From positions 16,265 through 80,264 of the forward strand of contig CAYWWK010000008.1 in the NCBI GenBank assembly GCA_964462135.1: a stretch of 64,000 nucleotides of DNA, in the 5' to 3' direction. The notes under the pieces were generated by a model. The model was given only the letters and a program-made list of their open reading frames with translations. It was not told where the DNA came from and ran no database searches. Positions 8,657 through 15,996 of this stretch are shown here, one piece after another; the first letter of the stretch is position 1; every line of letters starts with the position of its first letter. The translations under genes and the position numbers were made by a program. Origin of the DNA: MGBC163016 sp964462135 (GTDB lineage: Bacteria; Actinomycetota; Coriobacteriia; Coriobacteriales; Eggerthellaceae).

Positions 8657-9815
8657 GCGCCTCGAACGCGGGCATGGAATCCTGGATGGTCTTCTGGGCA
8701 ATGCAATAGGAAAGCCTCACCCAGCCTTCAGTGCCGAAGCTGTTCGATGGGACGAGCAGAAGCTCGAAATCCTTCGCGTGCTCCGAGAATGCCACCGCAT
8801 CAGGTTCCAAGGAGCGCACCCAGAGGTAGAAGGCGCCTTCCGGTTCAACGAATTCGTACCCGAGCTTCGCAAGCCCCTCCGTCAGCAGCTTCCTGTTCTG
8901 CTCATAGGCTGCCACATCGGAAGGGACATCAAGGCACTGGGCAACCACGCGCTGCAGCAGCACGGGAGCGCAGATGTAGCCTAGGGCGCGTCCTGCTCCC
9001 GCGATGGCAACGGACACCTCAGCGGCATCCGGCATCAGGTCTGACACATAGATGTACCCAATGCGTTCTCCCGGAAGCGACAGCGACTTGCTGAATGAGT
9101 AGCATACGATGGTGTCTTGATAGAGGCAAGGAACATAGGGAACCTCTGCTCCATAGACGATCTCCCGATAGGGTTCGTCGGAGATGAGCATGATGCGGCG
9201 TCCCGATTCCTCTTCCTTGCGGGTGAGCATGTCGCTGAGTGCCTGCAGTGACTGACGGGTATAGACGGTGCCGACGGGATTGTTGGGAGAGTTGATGATG
9301 ATGGCGCTCGTCTTGTCCGTGATGGCGGCTTCGATGGCGTCCACATCCGGCTGAAAGGAAGGCGAGAGCGCCGGCACTTCGACAAGCGTGCATCCGGCCG
9401 TGTTCGCCCACGTCTTGTATTCTGGGAAATAGGGGACGATGGCGATGATCTCGTCTCCGGGGTTGCTGATCGCTGAGAAGGCGATGTCGATGGCCGAGGA
9501 GGCTCCTGAGGTCACATAGACATTTCCCGGCGTTGCCGGAATGCCGAATTTGGCATGGATGTCATCGGCGATCGCCTGCCGAACACGGGCGTCCCCTGGA
9601 GAGGGCGTGTATTCGTGCACGATCACGGGGTCTTGGGCCAGTTGAGCCTCGAACTGATCGAGGACTTGAGGCGGAGCTGGTACGCTGGGGTTGCCAATGC
9701 TGTAGTCATAGACATTGTCGGCCCCTATCTCAGCCTTGCGAGCCAATCCGTACGCGAAGAGTTCTCTGATCTTGTTCGGTTCAGCTCCGAGGTCATACAT
9801 CCGTTGATTGATCAT
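8628..9815 (-). CDS. PLP-dependent class I/II aminotransferase
   Basis: The 395-residue cytoplasmic enzyme is a fold-type I aminotransferase of the AspC/AAT family. Visible elements are SIGNPSVPAPP near the N-terminus, the cofactor-contacting SGASSAIDIAFSA, NSPNNPVGTVY, SDEPYREIVYG, the PLP lysine in SFSKSLSLPGERIGY, and a C-terminal EGAFYLWV. It probably transfers the amino group between an amino acid (Asp, Ala or aromatic) and 2-oxoglutarate. The start has a GAGGAG ribosome binding site. It runs opposite to its neighbours and is separated by a short divergent region from the flavoprotein gene. Confidence 0.9.
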   Translation of the reverse strand: MINQRMYDLGAEPNKIRELFAYGLARKAEIGADNVYDYSIGNPSVPAPPQVLDQFEAQLAQDPVIVHEYTPSPGDARVRQAIADDIHAKFGIPATPGNVYVTSGASSAIDIAFSAISNPGDEIIAIVPYFPEYKTWANTAGCTLVEVPALSPSFQPDVDAIEAAITDKTSAIIINSPNNPVGTVYTRQSLQALSDMLTRKEEESGRRIMLISDEPYREIVYGAEVPYVPCLYQDTIVCYSFSKSLSLPGERIGYIYVSDLMPDAAEVSVAIAGAGRALGYICAPVLLQRVVAQCLDVPSDVAAYEQNRKLLTEGLAKLGYEFVEPEGAFYLWVRSLEPDAVAFSEHAKDFELLLVPSNSFGTEGWVRLSYCIAQKTIQDSMPAFEALMQAYRQKA

Positions 9816-9907
9816 CCCTGCTCCTCTTCGCCAGCGCCCTTCATCTTCTGGGGCGTTCGTTCTCGTTTACAATGCCTTTGATCAGGATAGCGTCCTAAGG
9901 AGAACTC

Positions 9908-10543
9908 ATGAAGGTCATGCTTGTGAACGGAAGCCCCCACAAGTCGGGCACCACCAATCGTGCTCTGGACGAAATCGCGAACACCCTTGAGGCGCAAGGC
10001 ATTGGGTTGGGACGCTTCTGGGTGGGAAACAAGCCCATCGCAGGGTGCCTCGGATGTGGCTATTGCCGTGATCACGGTGGGGAATGCGTCTGCAATGACG
10101 TGGTGAACGAATTCAATGCACTGGCGGCTGACTTTGATGGCTACATCTTCGGAACTCCTGTCCATTATGCTGCAGCATCAGGCGCCCTCACTTCCTTCAT
10201 GGATCGGTCCTGCTACTCCCAGGCAATGGGTGGGATCAACTTCTATTCACTGAAGCCTGCCGCCTGCGTGGTCGTGGCCAGACGGGGAGGCTGCTCATCC
10301 ACTTTTGATCAGATAAACAAGTACTTCACCATCCTCCAGATGCCCATCATCTCCTCTGCCTACTGGAACATGGTGTATGGCACTGACGCCGCCGAGGCGC
10401 AGCAGGACGCAGAAGGGCTGCGCACCATGCGCGTACTTGCCCATAACATGGCTTATTTCCTGCGTTGTCGGGAGGCAGCCGATGCGGCAGGGGTGCCCCT
10501 GCCACCGGTTGAGCCGCCGGCGCGAACGAACTTCATCCGTTGA
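9908..10543 (+). CDS. Flavodoxin-fold NAD(P)H/FMN reductase with Cys motif
   Basis: The 211-residue protein begins with the FMN phosphate-binding signature VNGSPHKSGTTNRAL and has the TPVHYAAASGALTSFMDR segment of NADPH-dependent FMN reductases and iron-sulfur flavoproteins. A Cys cluster (GCLGCGYCRDHGGECVCND, about residues 46-64) is placed like the compact Fe-S motif of Isf proteins. It may pass electrons between ferredoxin and an unknown acceptor. The start has a strong AAGGAG site. The downstream U32 gene begins 28 bases after its stop, so the two are likely co-transcribed. Confidence 0.85.
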   Translation: MKVMLVNGSPHKSGTTNRALDEIANTLEAQGIGLGRFWVGNKPIAGCLGCGYCRDHGGECVCNDVVNEFNALAADFDGYIFGTPVHYAAASGALTSFMDRSCYSQAMGGINFYSLKPAACVVVARRGGCSSTFDQINKYFTILQMPIISSAYWNMVYGTDAAEAQQDAEGLRTMRVLAHNMAYFLRCREAADAAGVPLPPVEPPARTNFIR

Positions 10544-10571
10544 CGCAACTGCGGGTTTGAAGGGTCGTTCT

Positions 10572-11807
10572 GTGGAACTTCTTGCACCAGTTGGTGGTTT
10601 CGAGCAGCTGGAGGCCGCTTTGGCTTTCGGAGCCGATGCGGTTTATCTGGCAACGACGCGCTTTGGGATGCGTGCGAAGGCGTCGAACTTCACGCTTGAG
10701 GAATTGCCGCAGGTGGTGGAGCGTGCCCACGGGCAGGGAGTGGCGGTGCATCTGGCCTGCAATACCCTCATGATGCAGGAGGATATCCGCGCCCTTCCCG
10801 CCTTTCTCGAACAGGTGCAGGCGGCAGGGGTGGATGCGCTCATCATCAGTGATATGGGGGCGTTCGCTCTGGCGAAGGAATATGCGCCAGCCTGCCAGCT
10901 GCATGTGAGCACGCAGGCTTCCGTGGCGAATGCCGAGGCGGCGAAGCTCTGGCATTCGCTGGGGGCCTCGCGCATCGTCTGCGCACGGGAAATGACCCTC
11001 GCCGACATCGCCGCCATGCGAAAGGCGGTCCCGGAGTCCCTCCAGATAGAGGCATTCGTGCATGGAGCGCAGTGCATGGCAGTGTCAGGCCGCTGTCTCA
11101 TCAGCAGCTACCTGACCGGCCGTTCAGGCAATCAGGGGGCCTGCACGCAACCATGCCGGTGGAGCTACACCCTGGAAGAGGAGAAGCGCCCCGGGGTTCA
11201 TTTTCCCATCGAGGAGGATGGGAGGGGAACCTTCATCATGAACGCGAAGGATCTCAACATGGCGGCCCATCTGAGAGATTTGGCCGAGGCAGGCGTTGAC
11301 TCCATCAAGATAGAGGGACGCAACAAGAAGGCATTCTACGTGGCCTGTGTGGTGGCCGCCTACAGGCGCGCCTTGGATGAAGGCTATTCCTTTGAGGTTG
11401 AACGGGAACTGCTCGGCATCTCGCACCGTCCCTATGGCACCGGTTTCTATTTCGGGGAAGCTGAACAGGCAGCTGATTTCGATGGGTATGAGCAGGAGAC
11501 CATGCATGTGGCTGATGTGGTTGCCTCGCCATCAGCCCGGCCAGGGCGTATCTGTGTGCGCTGCCGCAATCGATTCGCTGAGGGGGATGTGCTTGAAGTG
11601 CTTGCACCCCATCAATCTGTTCGGCAGATAGCAGTGAAGGGACTCTGCTGGCACCCGGAATCCGATGGGGATGAGCCTGCTACCCAGCCACAACCGGTGC
11701 CGGTGGCAAACCGTTCCTGCCAGATCTATTCCTTTGAATGCGACGACGTCCCCTGCCCGGGTTCGTTCCTTCGCACTCGCACCTACCGCAGGTCGGCGCG
11801 TCACTGA
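10572..11807 (+). CDS. U32 peptidase-family protein, TrhP-like
   Basis: The roughly 411-residue protein has the U32 collagenase-like domain: ELLAPVGGFEQLEAAL at the N-terminus, then SGRCLISSYL with RSGNQGACTQPCRW, FIMNAKDLNM and DSIKIEGRNK. This layout matches TrhP/YegQ/YrrO, which act in 5-hydroxyuridine formation at tRNA position 34, rather than a true protease. The open frame extends upstream through the 3' end of the previous gene. I chose the GTG at 10572 because TTTGAAGGG lies 7 bases upstream and family members begin near this point; a TTG at 10557 is the alternative. A second, longer U32 protein lies at 38249-40735. Confidence 0.85.
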   Translation: MELLAPVGGFEQLEAALAFGADAVYLATTRFGMRAKASNFTLEELPQVVERAHGQGVAVHLACNTLMMQEDIRALPAFLEQVQAAGVDALIISDMGAFALAKEYAPACQLHVSTQASVANAEAAKLWHSLGASRIVCAREMTLADIAAMRKAVPESLQIEAFVHGAQCMAVSGRCLISSYLTGRSGNQGACTQPCRWSYTLEEEKRPGVHFPIEEDGRGTFIMNAKDLNMAAHLRDLAEAGVDSIKIEGRNKKAFYVACVVAAYRRALDEGYSFEVERELLGISHRPYGTGFYFGEAEQAADFDGYEQETMHVADVVASPSARPGRICVRCRNRFAEGDVLEVLAPHQSVRQIAVKGLCWHPESDGDEPATQPQPVPVANRSCQIYSFECDDVPCPGSFLRTRTYRRSARH

Positions 11808-11902
11808 GAAAGTTCGAAACGCCTTGAGACTTCTCGCGCCATACCCATCCCATCATTGTTATGATAGGAATACATGAAAACCCGACGAAAGGGAGAGAAG
11901 TC

Positions 11903-12196
11903 ATGGGAGCAAAAGCAGAAGAGGCGCTTGATATCACCCTTGAAGAGCTCCAGCCCTACCTCCATGCCAACCATTCGGTGTACATGGATCTAGATGGCAA
12001 GACCTACTACTTGACCGACGTCAACGACAGGTACTGGCGTGTGCAGGACACCGACGAGCTGAACGAGAAGGGTCATTATGTCGATTGCAGCCCGCTTGTT
12101 CCTACCATCGCGGAATTCCTCGACCTCCCATTCAATCAGGGAAAGGCGATATCCGACGTCTTCGAAGACGCTGTTTTCTACGCTTCCGTGAAATAG
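11903..12196 (+). CDS. Small hypothetical protein
   Basis: A 97-residue soluble acidic protein of unknown function. It is predicted to be mixed alpha/beta, with a central stretch YMDLDGKTYYLTDVNDRYWRVQDTD that looks like a small beta-sheet domain, and a helical C-terminus. The ATG at 11903 was chosen because AAAGGGAGAGAAG stands just upstream; an earlier in-frame ATG at 11861 has no such site. The protein is followed by a promoter and hairpin belonging to or shared with the next gene. Confidence 0.65.
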   Translation: MGAKAEEALDITLEELQPYLHANHSVYMDLDGKTYYLTDVNDRYWRVQDTDELNEKGHYVDCSPLVPTIAEFLDLPFNQGKAISDVFEDAVFYASVK

Positions 12197-12207
12197 CCGT
12201 CGGGCTA

Positions 12208-12236
12208 TTGCACTCTGCGAGGATTTTCGGTATACA
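12208..12236 (+). promoter_or_regulatory. Sigma70-type promoter for the Mrp/NBP35 gene
   Basis: TTGCAC and TATACA are separated by exactly 17 bases. The predicted transcript start near 12243 would place the hairpin at 12254-12277 inside the 5' leader of the mrp-like gene. Confidence 0.65.
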
Positions 12237-12253
12237 ATCGAATAAAACCGTTT

Positions 12254-12282
12254 GAAGCAGCTCATCCGAGCTGCTTCTTTTT
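12254..12282 (+). terminator. Terminator-like hairpin in the mrp leader
   Basis: A perfect 10-bp stem (GAAGCAGCTC / GAGCTGCTTC, loop ATCC) is followed by TTTTT, which runs directly into the GAGGAGGA ribosome binding site of the next gene. It could end transcripts of the 97-residue upstream gene. Because a promoter lies upstream of it, it may also attenuate or shape translation of the ATPase mRNA. Confidence 0.8.
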
Positions 12283-12293
12283 GAGGAGGAAGA

Positions 12294-13154
12294 ATGACTG
12301 AAGAAGAGAAGAACACACCTGAGGGAGCACCGGAAGACTGTGGCGGCTCCTGTGGCAGCTGCGGTGTTGAGGGATGTGGTGCGCGCACGGAACCGGCGAA
12401 GTATGAGCCAAACAGCCGGTCTGATGTGAAGAAGGTCATCGCGGTGGTGTCCGGCAAGGGTGGCGTGGGAAAGTCATTGGTGACCAGCCTGCTGGCCTCT
12501 GAGCTTGCCCGTCAAGGCAAGAAAGTCGGCATCCTTGATGCCGATGTGACCGGTCCTTCCATCCCGAAGTCATTCGGTGTCACTGAACGTCCCGTGCCGG
12601 ATGCCGATGGCATCAATCCGGTCGTCACTCCGGAAGGCATCAAGATCATTTCGGTGAACCTGCTTCTGCCCTCCGATGACACTCCCGTTGCATGGCGTGG
12701 GCCCGTGGTCACGAACATCCTGAACCAATTCTTCGCAGAAGTGAACTGGGGCGATCTGGACGTCTTGCTGATAGACATGCCTCCGGGCACATCAGACGTG
12801 TTCCTGACCGTGTTCCAGATGTTCCCCATTGACGGTCTTGTCACCGTTTCCGCCCCTCAGGAGCTGGTGGGCATGATCGTGGGCAAGGCGGTGAATCTGG
12901 CGCATTCCATGGGAGTGCCCGTCATCGGTCTTGTGGAGAACATGGCCTACTTCAAGTGCGATGACTGCGGCAAGGAGCATCACATCTTCGGAGAGCCGCA
13001 GGGAGAAGCGGTGGCGAGGAAATACGATATCGAGGCCGTTGCCACGCTGCCCATCGACCCGGCCTTCACGAAGAAGGTGGATGCGGGGAAGGTGTATGAA
13101 TACGATACCGATGGCGCCTTGAGCAGTATCCTCGAAGCCATCGAGAAGGCTTGA
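12294..13154 (+). CDS. Mrp/NBP35 family P-loop ATPase
   Basis: The 286-residue protein has a Walker A of the deviant type (GKGGVGKS, residues 54-61), a Cys-rich N-terminus (Cys 16/20/23/28) like NBP35, and a CDDC motif near residue 222 equivalent to the CxxC of ApbC that holds a bridging 4Fe-4S cluster between two subunits. It probably acts as an Fe-S carrier or scaffold in the cytoplasm, which fits the many Fe-S proteins encoded here. The ribosome binding site GAGGAGGA lies immediately after a terminator-like hairpin. Confidence 0.9.
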   Translation: MTEEEKNTPEGAPEDCGGSCGSCGVEGCGARTEPAKYEPNSRSDVKKVIAVVSGKGGVGKSLVTSLLASELARQGKKVGILDADVTGPSIPKSFGVTERPVPDADGINPVVTPEGIKIISVNLLLPSDDTPVAWRGPVVTNILNQFFAEVNWGDLDVLLIDMPPGTSDVFLTVFQMFPIDGLVTVSAPQELVGMIVGKAVNLAHSMGVPVIGLVENMAYFKCDDCGKEHHIFGEPQGEAVARKYDIEAVATLPIDPAFTKKVDAGKVYEYDTDGALSSILEAIEKA

Positions 13155-13233
13155 GACCGCGCCTTGCGCAGCGAAGGCCTGCAGCGAAGGCTTTTAACCT
13201 TCGAACATTACGGAATGCCACTCATGGCACACG

Positions 13234-13262
13234 AGGAGGATGGCGCGTATCGCCATCCTCCT
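13234..13262. terminator. Strong hairpin between convergent genes
   Basis: A perfect 12-bp inverted repeat (AGGAGGATGGCG / CGCCATCCTCCT, 5-base loop) lies between the convergent mrp-like and dtd genes. It lacks a T tract but is placed to stop or pause transcription from both sides. Confidence 0.5.
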
Positions 13263-13296
13263 TGCGCATCTGCTGCAGAAGCAGTTGACGCTCAGA

Positions 13297-13746
13297 CTAT
13301 CCCATCCCATCGGTATCCAAGCAGATGGTGAAGGGGCCATCGTTGGTCAGATGCACGCTCATGTCGGCTCCGAATCGGCCTGTCTGGACATGGGGAACAT
13401 CTGCCTTGGCCAGACCTATGAAATGCTCATAGAGCCTTTCGGCCTGCTGAGGAGGAGCGGCTTCAGTGAAGGATGGTCGATTTCCCTTGCGACAATTCGC
13501 CCAGAGCGTGAATTGGCTCACGATCAGGGCCTCTCCCTTGACATCCGCCAAACTCAGGTTGGTCTTCCCCTGGTCATCATCGAAGATGCGCAGTTTGGAT
13601 ATCTTGCTCCACAGCCTGGAGGCATCCTCTTCGGTGTCGTGATGGCCGACTCCAAGCAGGATGGCAAAGCCTTGATTGATGGACCCAACCGTTTCCCCAT
13701 CAATGGTTACCGAAGCTTTACTCACGCGCTGGATGACTGCCCTCAT
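13297..13746 (-). CDS. dtd: D-aminoacyl-tRNA deacylase
   Basis: The 149-residue protein matches DTD, which hydrolyses D-amino acids wrongly attached to tRNA. It starts MRAVIQRVSKASVTID and has the SQFTLWANCRKGNRPSF active-site segment and the C-terminal GPFTICLDTDG, equivalent to the Gly-Pro motif that gives chiral selectivity (most members have GPV). The open frame continues 62 codons upstream through the tRNA-Ala gene, but that part is not protein-coding. It lies downstream of tRNA-Ala and its terminator, so the two may be linked by read-through. Confidence 0.93.
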   Translation of the reverse strand: MRAVIQRVSKASVTIDGETVGSINQGFAILLGVGHHDTEEDASRLWSKISKLRIFDDDQGKTNLSLADVKGEALIVSQFTLWANCRKGNRPSFTEAAPPQQAERLYEHFIGLAKADVPHVQTGRFGADMSVHLTNDGPFTICLDTDGMG

Positions 13747-13807
13747 GATCCTCCTCCGCATGCGCACAGACCTCAGCCGCCAGTCCGGGCATACGGTATC
13801 CTTGCGC

Positions 13808-13830
13808 AAAAAAGGCCGCTTGCGCGGCCT
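13808..13830 (-). terminator. Rho-independent terminator of tRNA-Ala
   Basis: On the minus strand a 7-bp GC stem (AGGCCGC / GCGGCCT, 4-base loop) followed by a T tract lies 8 bases after the CCA end of the tRNA gene. Confidence 0.85.
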
Positions 13831-13838
13831 GTTTTTGA

Positions 13839-13914
13839 TGGTGGAGCATAGGGGGATCGAACCCCTGACCTCATGGCTGCCAGCCATGCGCTCTCCCAGC
13901 TGAGCTAATGCCCC
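13839..13914 (-). tRNA. tRNA-Ala (anticodon GGC)
   Basis: A 76-base cloverleaf reads on the minus strand. The acceptor stem is GGGGCAT / ATGCTCC with the G3-U70 wobble that marks alanine tRNAs. The D-arm is GCTC/GAGC, the anticodon stem CATGG/CCATG encloses loop CTGGCAG (anticodon GGC), and the T-arm is AGGGG-TTCGATC-CCCCT. The 3' CCA is encoded. A TATAGT element lies upstream, but I found no clear -35 box. Confidence 0.97.
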
Positions 13915-14063
13915 GAAAAAGTGCTCGAACACTATAGCATAAAGAATGCGTGTTGCGTTCGCAGGTTCGAAAACATGGAAGACATATTTTCCTGATACGA
14001 TGTTCCATGCAAGTATGAGACTATATCCAATTGAGGATGCCGGACTGGTTCTAAGGAGCGCAG

Positions 14064-15359
14064 ATGCTGTTCAAGGATATCGCCATTCTGGATGAGAACT
14101 TCGAATTCCAACCATCGAAATGGGTTGCCATCGAAGAGGATCGGATCGTCTCCATCACTGATGATCCGCCCGTTGATCCAGGGCGCTTCGGACGCATCTA
14201 TGACGGTGCGGACAAGCTCATGGTCCCAGGATTGTACAATGCCCACGCCCATGCTCCCATGACGCTTCTGCGTGGCTATGCTGAGAACCTTCCGCTGCAG
14301 CGCTGGCTTGAGGAGAAGTGCTGGCCCTTTGAGGGGAAGATGACTCCAGAGGACAATTACTGGGCAACCGCGCTTGCGTGCGCTGAGATGGCCCGTTACG
14401 GCGTGGTCGGGTTTTCTGATATGTACTATGCCACACACGAGCGGGCGCAGGCCGTGGCCGAGGCGGGCATGAAGGCGAATCTCTGTGAGGGTCTGATCGC
14501 CTTCGAGACGAAACCCTTCGCGGACTATCCCCAAGCCGCCCTCAACGAAGAGCTGGTCCGCACCCTTCACGGCACGCAGAACGGGCGCATCCTCATAGAC
14601 TATTGCATCCATGCGGAATACACGTCCAACCCGCAGGTTTGCCGAGATGTGGTTGAGGTGGCGGCACAGAAGGGCCTGCGTCTTCATCTGCATCTTTCTG
14701 AAACCCAGAAGGAAGTGGTGGAATGCCGCGAGCGGCATGAGGGCCTCTCTCCAGTTGAGTACTTCGCCAGCCTTGGTGCGTTCGACATACCCTGCACGGC
14801 GGCCCACTGCGTATGGGTGGATGAAGCCGACATGGCCATCCTGAAGGACAAAGGGGTCTTCGTTGCGAACAACCCCGTCTCCAACATGAAGCTGGGAAGC
14901 GGCTTTGCTCCCATCCCTGAGATGCTTACCCGGGGTATCAACGTGTGTGTGGGTTCGGACGGCATGGCCTCGAACAACAATCACAACCTGTATTCCGATC
15001 TCTACGTGATGGGACTCATCTACAAGGGATATGCTTCGGACCCGGCCGTGGTGAGCCCCAAGGATGTTCTGCGTGCCGCAACCCGCACCGGCGCCCTGTC
15101 CCAAGGACGCGCGGATTGCGGCTTGATAAAGGAGGGCTTCAAGGCCGATATCGCCATCATGGATACGACGGGACCGCAATGGCATCCCCTCACCCAACCG
15201 GTCTACAACGTGGTCTTCTCTGGAGATGGCAGCGACGTGATGCTTACGATGTGTGATGGGGACGTCATCTACGAGGCGGGAGAATGGCCCGGCGTTGATC
15301 TTGATCGCGTCAAGGCAGAGGTGGCTGCGCGCACCCAGCGCATCCTCTCTGAGCTGTAG
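14064..15359 (+). CDS. Amidohydrolase, MtaD/TRZ-ATZ type deaminase
   Basis: The 431-residue enzyme belongs to the metal-dependent amidohydrolase superfamily, in the group of S-adenosylhomocysteine, 5'-methylthioadenosine and related nucleoside deaminases. Metal ligands are visible: His61 and His63 (NAHAHAPMTLLRGY), a His in HLHLSETQKEV, a His in CTAAHCVWVDE, and the catalytic Asp in GSDGMASNN. The gene starts with AAGGAGCGCAG as ribosome binding site. Its 3' end overlaps the convergent LuxR-type gene by 50 bases. A role in salvage of adenosyl by-products of methylation or radical-SAM chemistry is likely, but the exact substrate is not readable. Adenine deaminase lies 3 kb away. Confidence 0.85.
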   Translation: MLFKDIAILDENFEFQPSKWVAIEEDRIVSITDDPPVDPGRFGRIYDGADKLMVPGLYNAHAHAPMTLLRGYAENLPLQRWLEEKCWPFEGKMTPEDNYWATALACAEMARYGVVGFSDMYYATHERAQAVAEAGMKANLCEGLIAFETKPFADYPQAALNEELVRTLHGTQNGRILIDYCIHAEYTSNPQVCRDVVEVAAQKGLRLHLHLSETQKEVVECRERHEGLSPVEYFASLGAFDIPCTAAHCVWVDEADMAILKDKGVFVANNPVSNMKLGSGFAPIPEMLTRGINVCVGSDGMASNNNHNLYSDLYVMGLIYKGYASDPAVVSPKDVLRAATRTGALSQGRADCGLIKEGFKADIAIMDTTGPQWHPLTQPVYNVVFSGDGSDVMLTMCDGDVIYEAGEWPGVDLDRVKAEVAARTQRILSEL

Positions 15360-15828
15360 GGGTGCCATCAGACGCTTCGATGGCCCGAAGCACGCAGATC
15401 AGAAAATCGGCCTTCTTGGTGCATCCTACCCTTTGGAAGGCGGAAGAGGCATGGCTGCGTATGGTGCGCTCTCTCACACGCAGCCTCTTCGCTATGGCCT
15501 CATATGTCTCCTGACGCACGATGCCAATGGAAACCTCTACCTGGCGGTCAGTCATTCCCAGATCATGCATTCCGCTTTCAAGCTTGCGCAGGCATTCGGC
15601 CCAATGGAAAGCGGCCCCGTGCTCGGGAGGGATCGGCGGCGCAGAAGGTTCCCTGCTCAATTCCCTCCTGGTCATCTCGCCTTCTGCATGAATGCAGTCC
15701 TGGACCACACGCACACCCTTCTGGGCAATCGATGTGACCACCGCAAGCGCGATCAAGGCAAGCAGCATCGCCTCTCCTCGCTTGATGGCTGCTGGAAGGT
15801 TGGTGGTTTCAATCCGAAAGCTCTTCAT
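15310..15828 (-). CDS. LuxR-type HTH regulator with N-terminal membrane anchor
   Basis: This 172-residue protein has one hydrophobic helix near the N-terminus (MLLALIALAVVTSIAQ, about residues 21-36) and a C-terminal LuxR-type helix-turn-helix (TDRQVEVSIGIVRQ, then YEAIAKRLRVRERTIRSHAS). It is short: there is no sensor domain beyond a roughly 50-residue linker. It would be a membrane-tethered DNA-binding protein, a pattern common in Coriobacteriia. The start has GGAGGGG as ribosome binding site. It is convergent with, and overlaps, the amidohydrolase. Confidence 0.75.
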   Translation of the reverse strand: MKSFRIETTNLPAAIKRGEAMLLALIALAVVTSIAQKGVRVVQDCIHAEGEMTRRELSREPSAPPIPPEHGAAFHWAECLRKLESGMHDLGMTDRQVEVSIGIVRQETYEAIAKRLRVRERTIRSHASSAFQRVGCTKKADFLICVLRAIEASDGTPTAQRGCAGCAQPPLP

Positions 15829-15996
15829 GATGTACCCCTCCGTCCTGTATCGAAACGCGCTTATACGGTAGAATCAAGAGCCAAAGCCACAGGAGGTTTC
15901 CATGCTGTGGCGCACTCTTGTTTGCGCGCTGACTCCATGCCTTGTCAAGGGCATCAATGAAGGGAAGGCGCAGGATGCGAAAGACGGTGGTTGAAC

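Noticed and set aside
13932..15368. 478-codon minus-strand frame opposite the amidohydrolase
   Set aside because: The plus strand holds clear metal-binding motifs and a ribosome binding site; the minus frame has neither.
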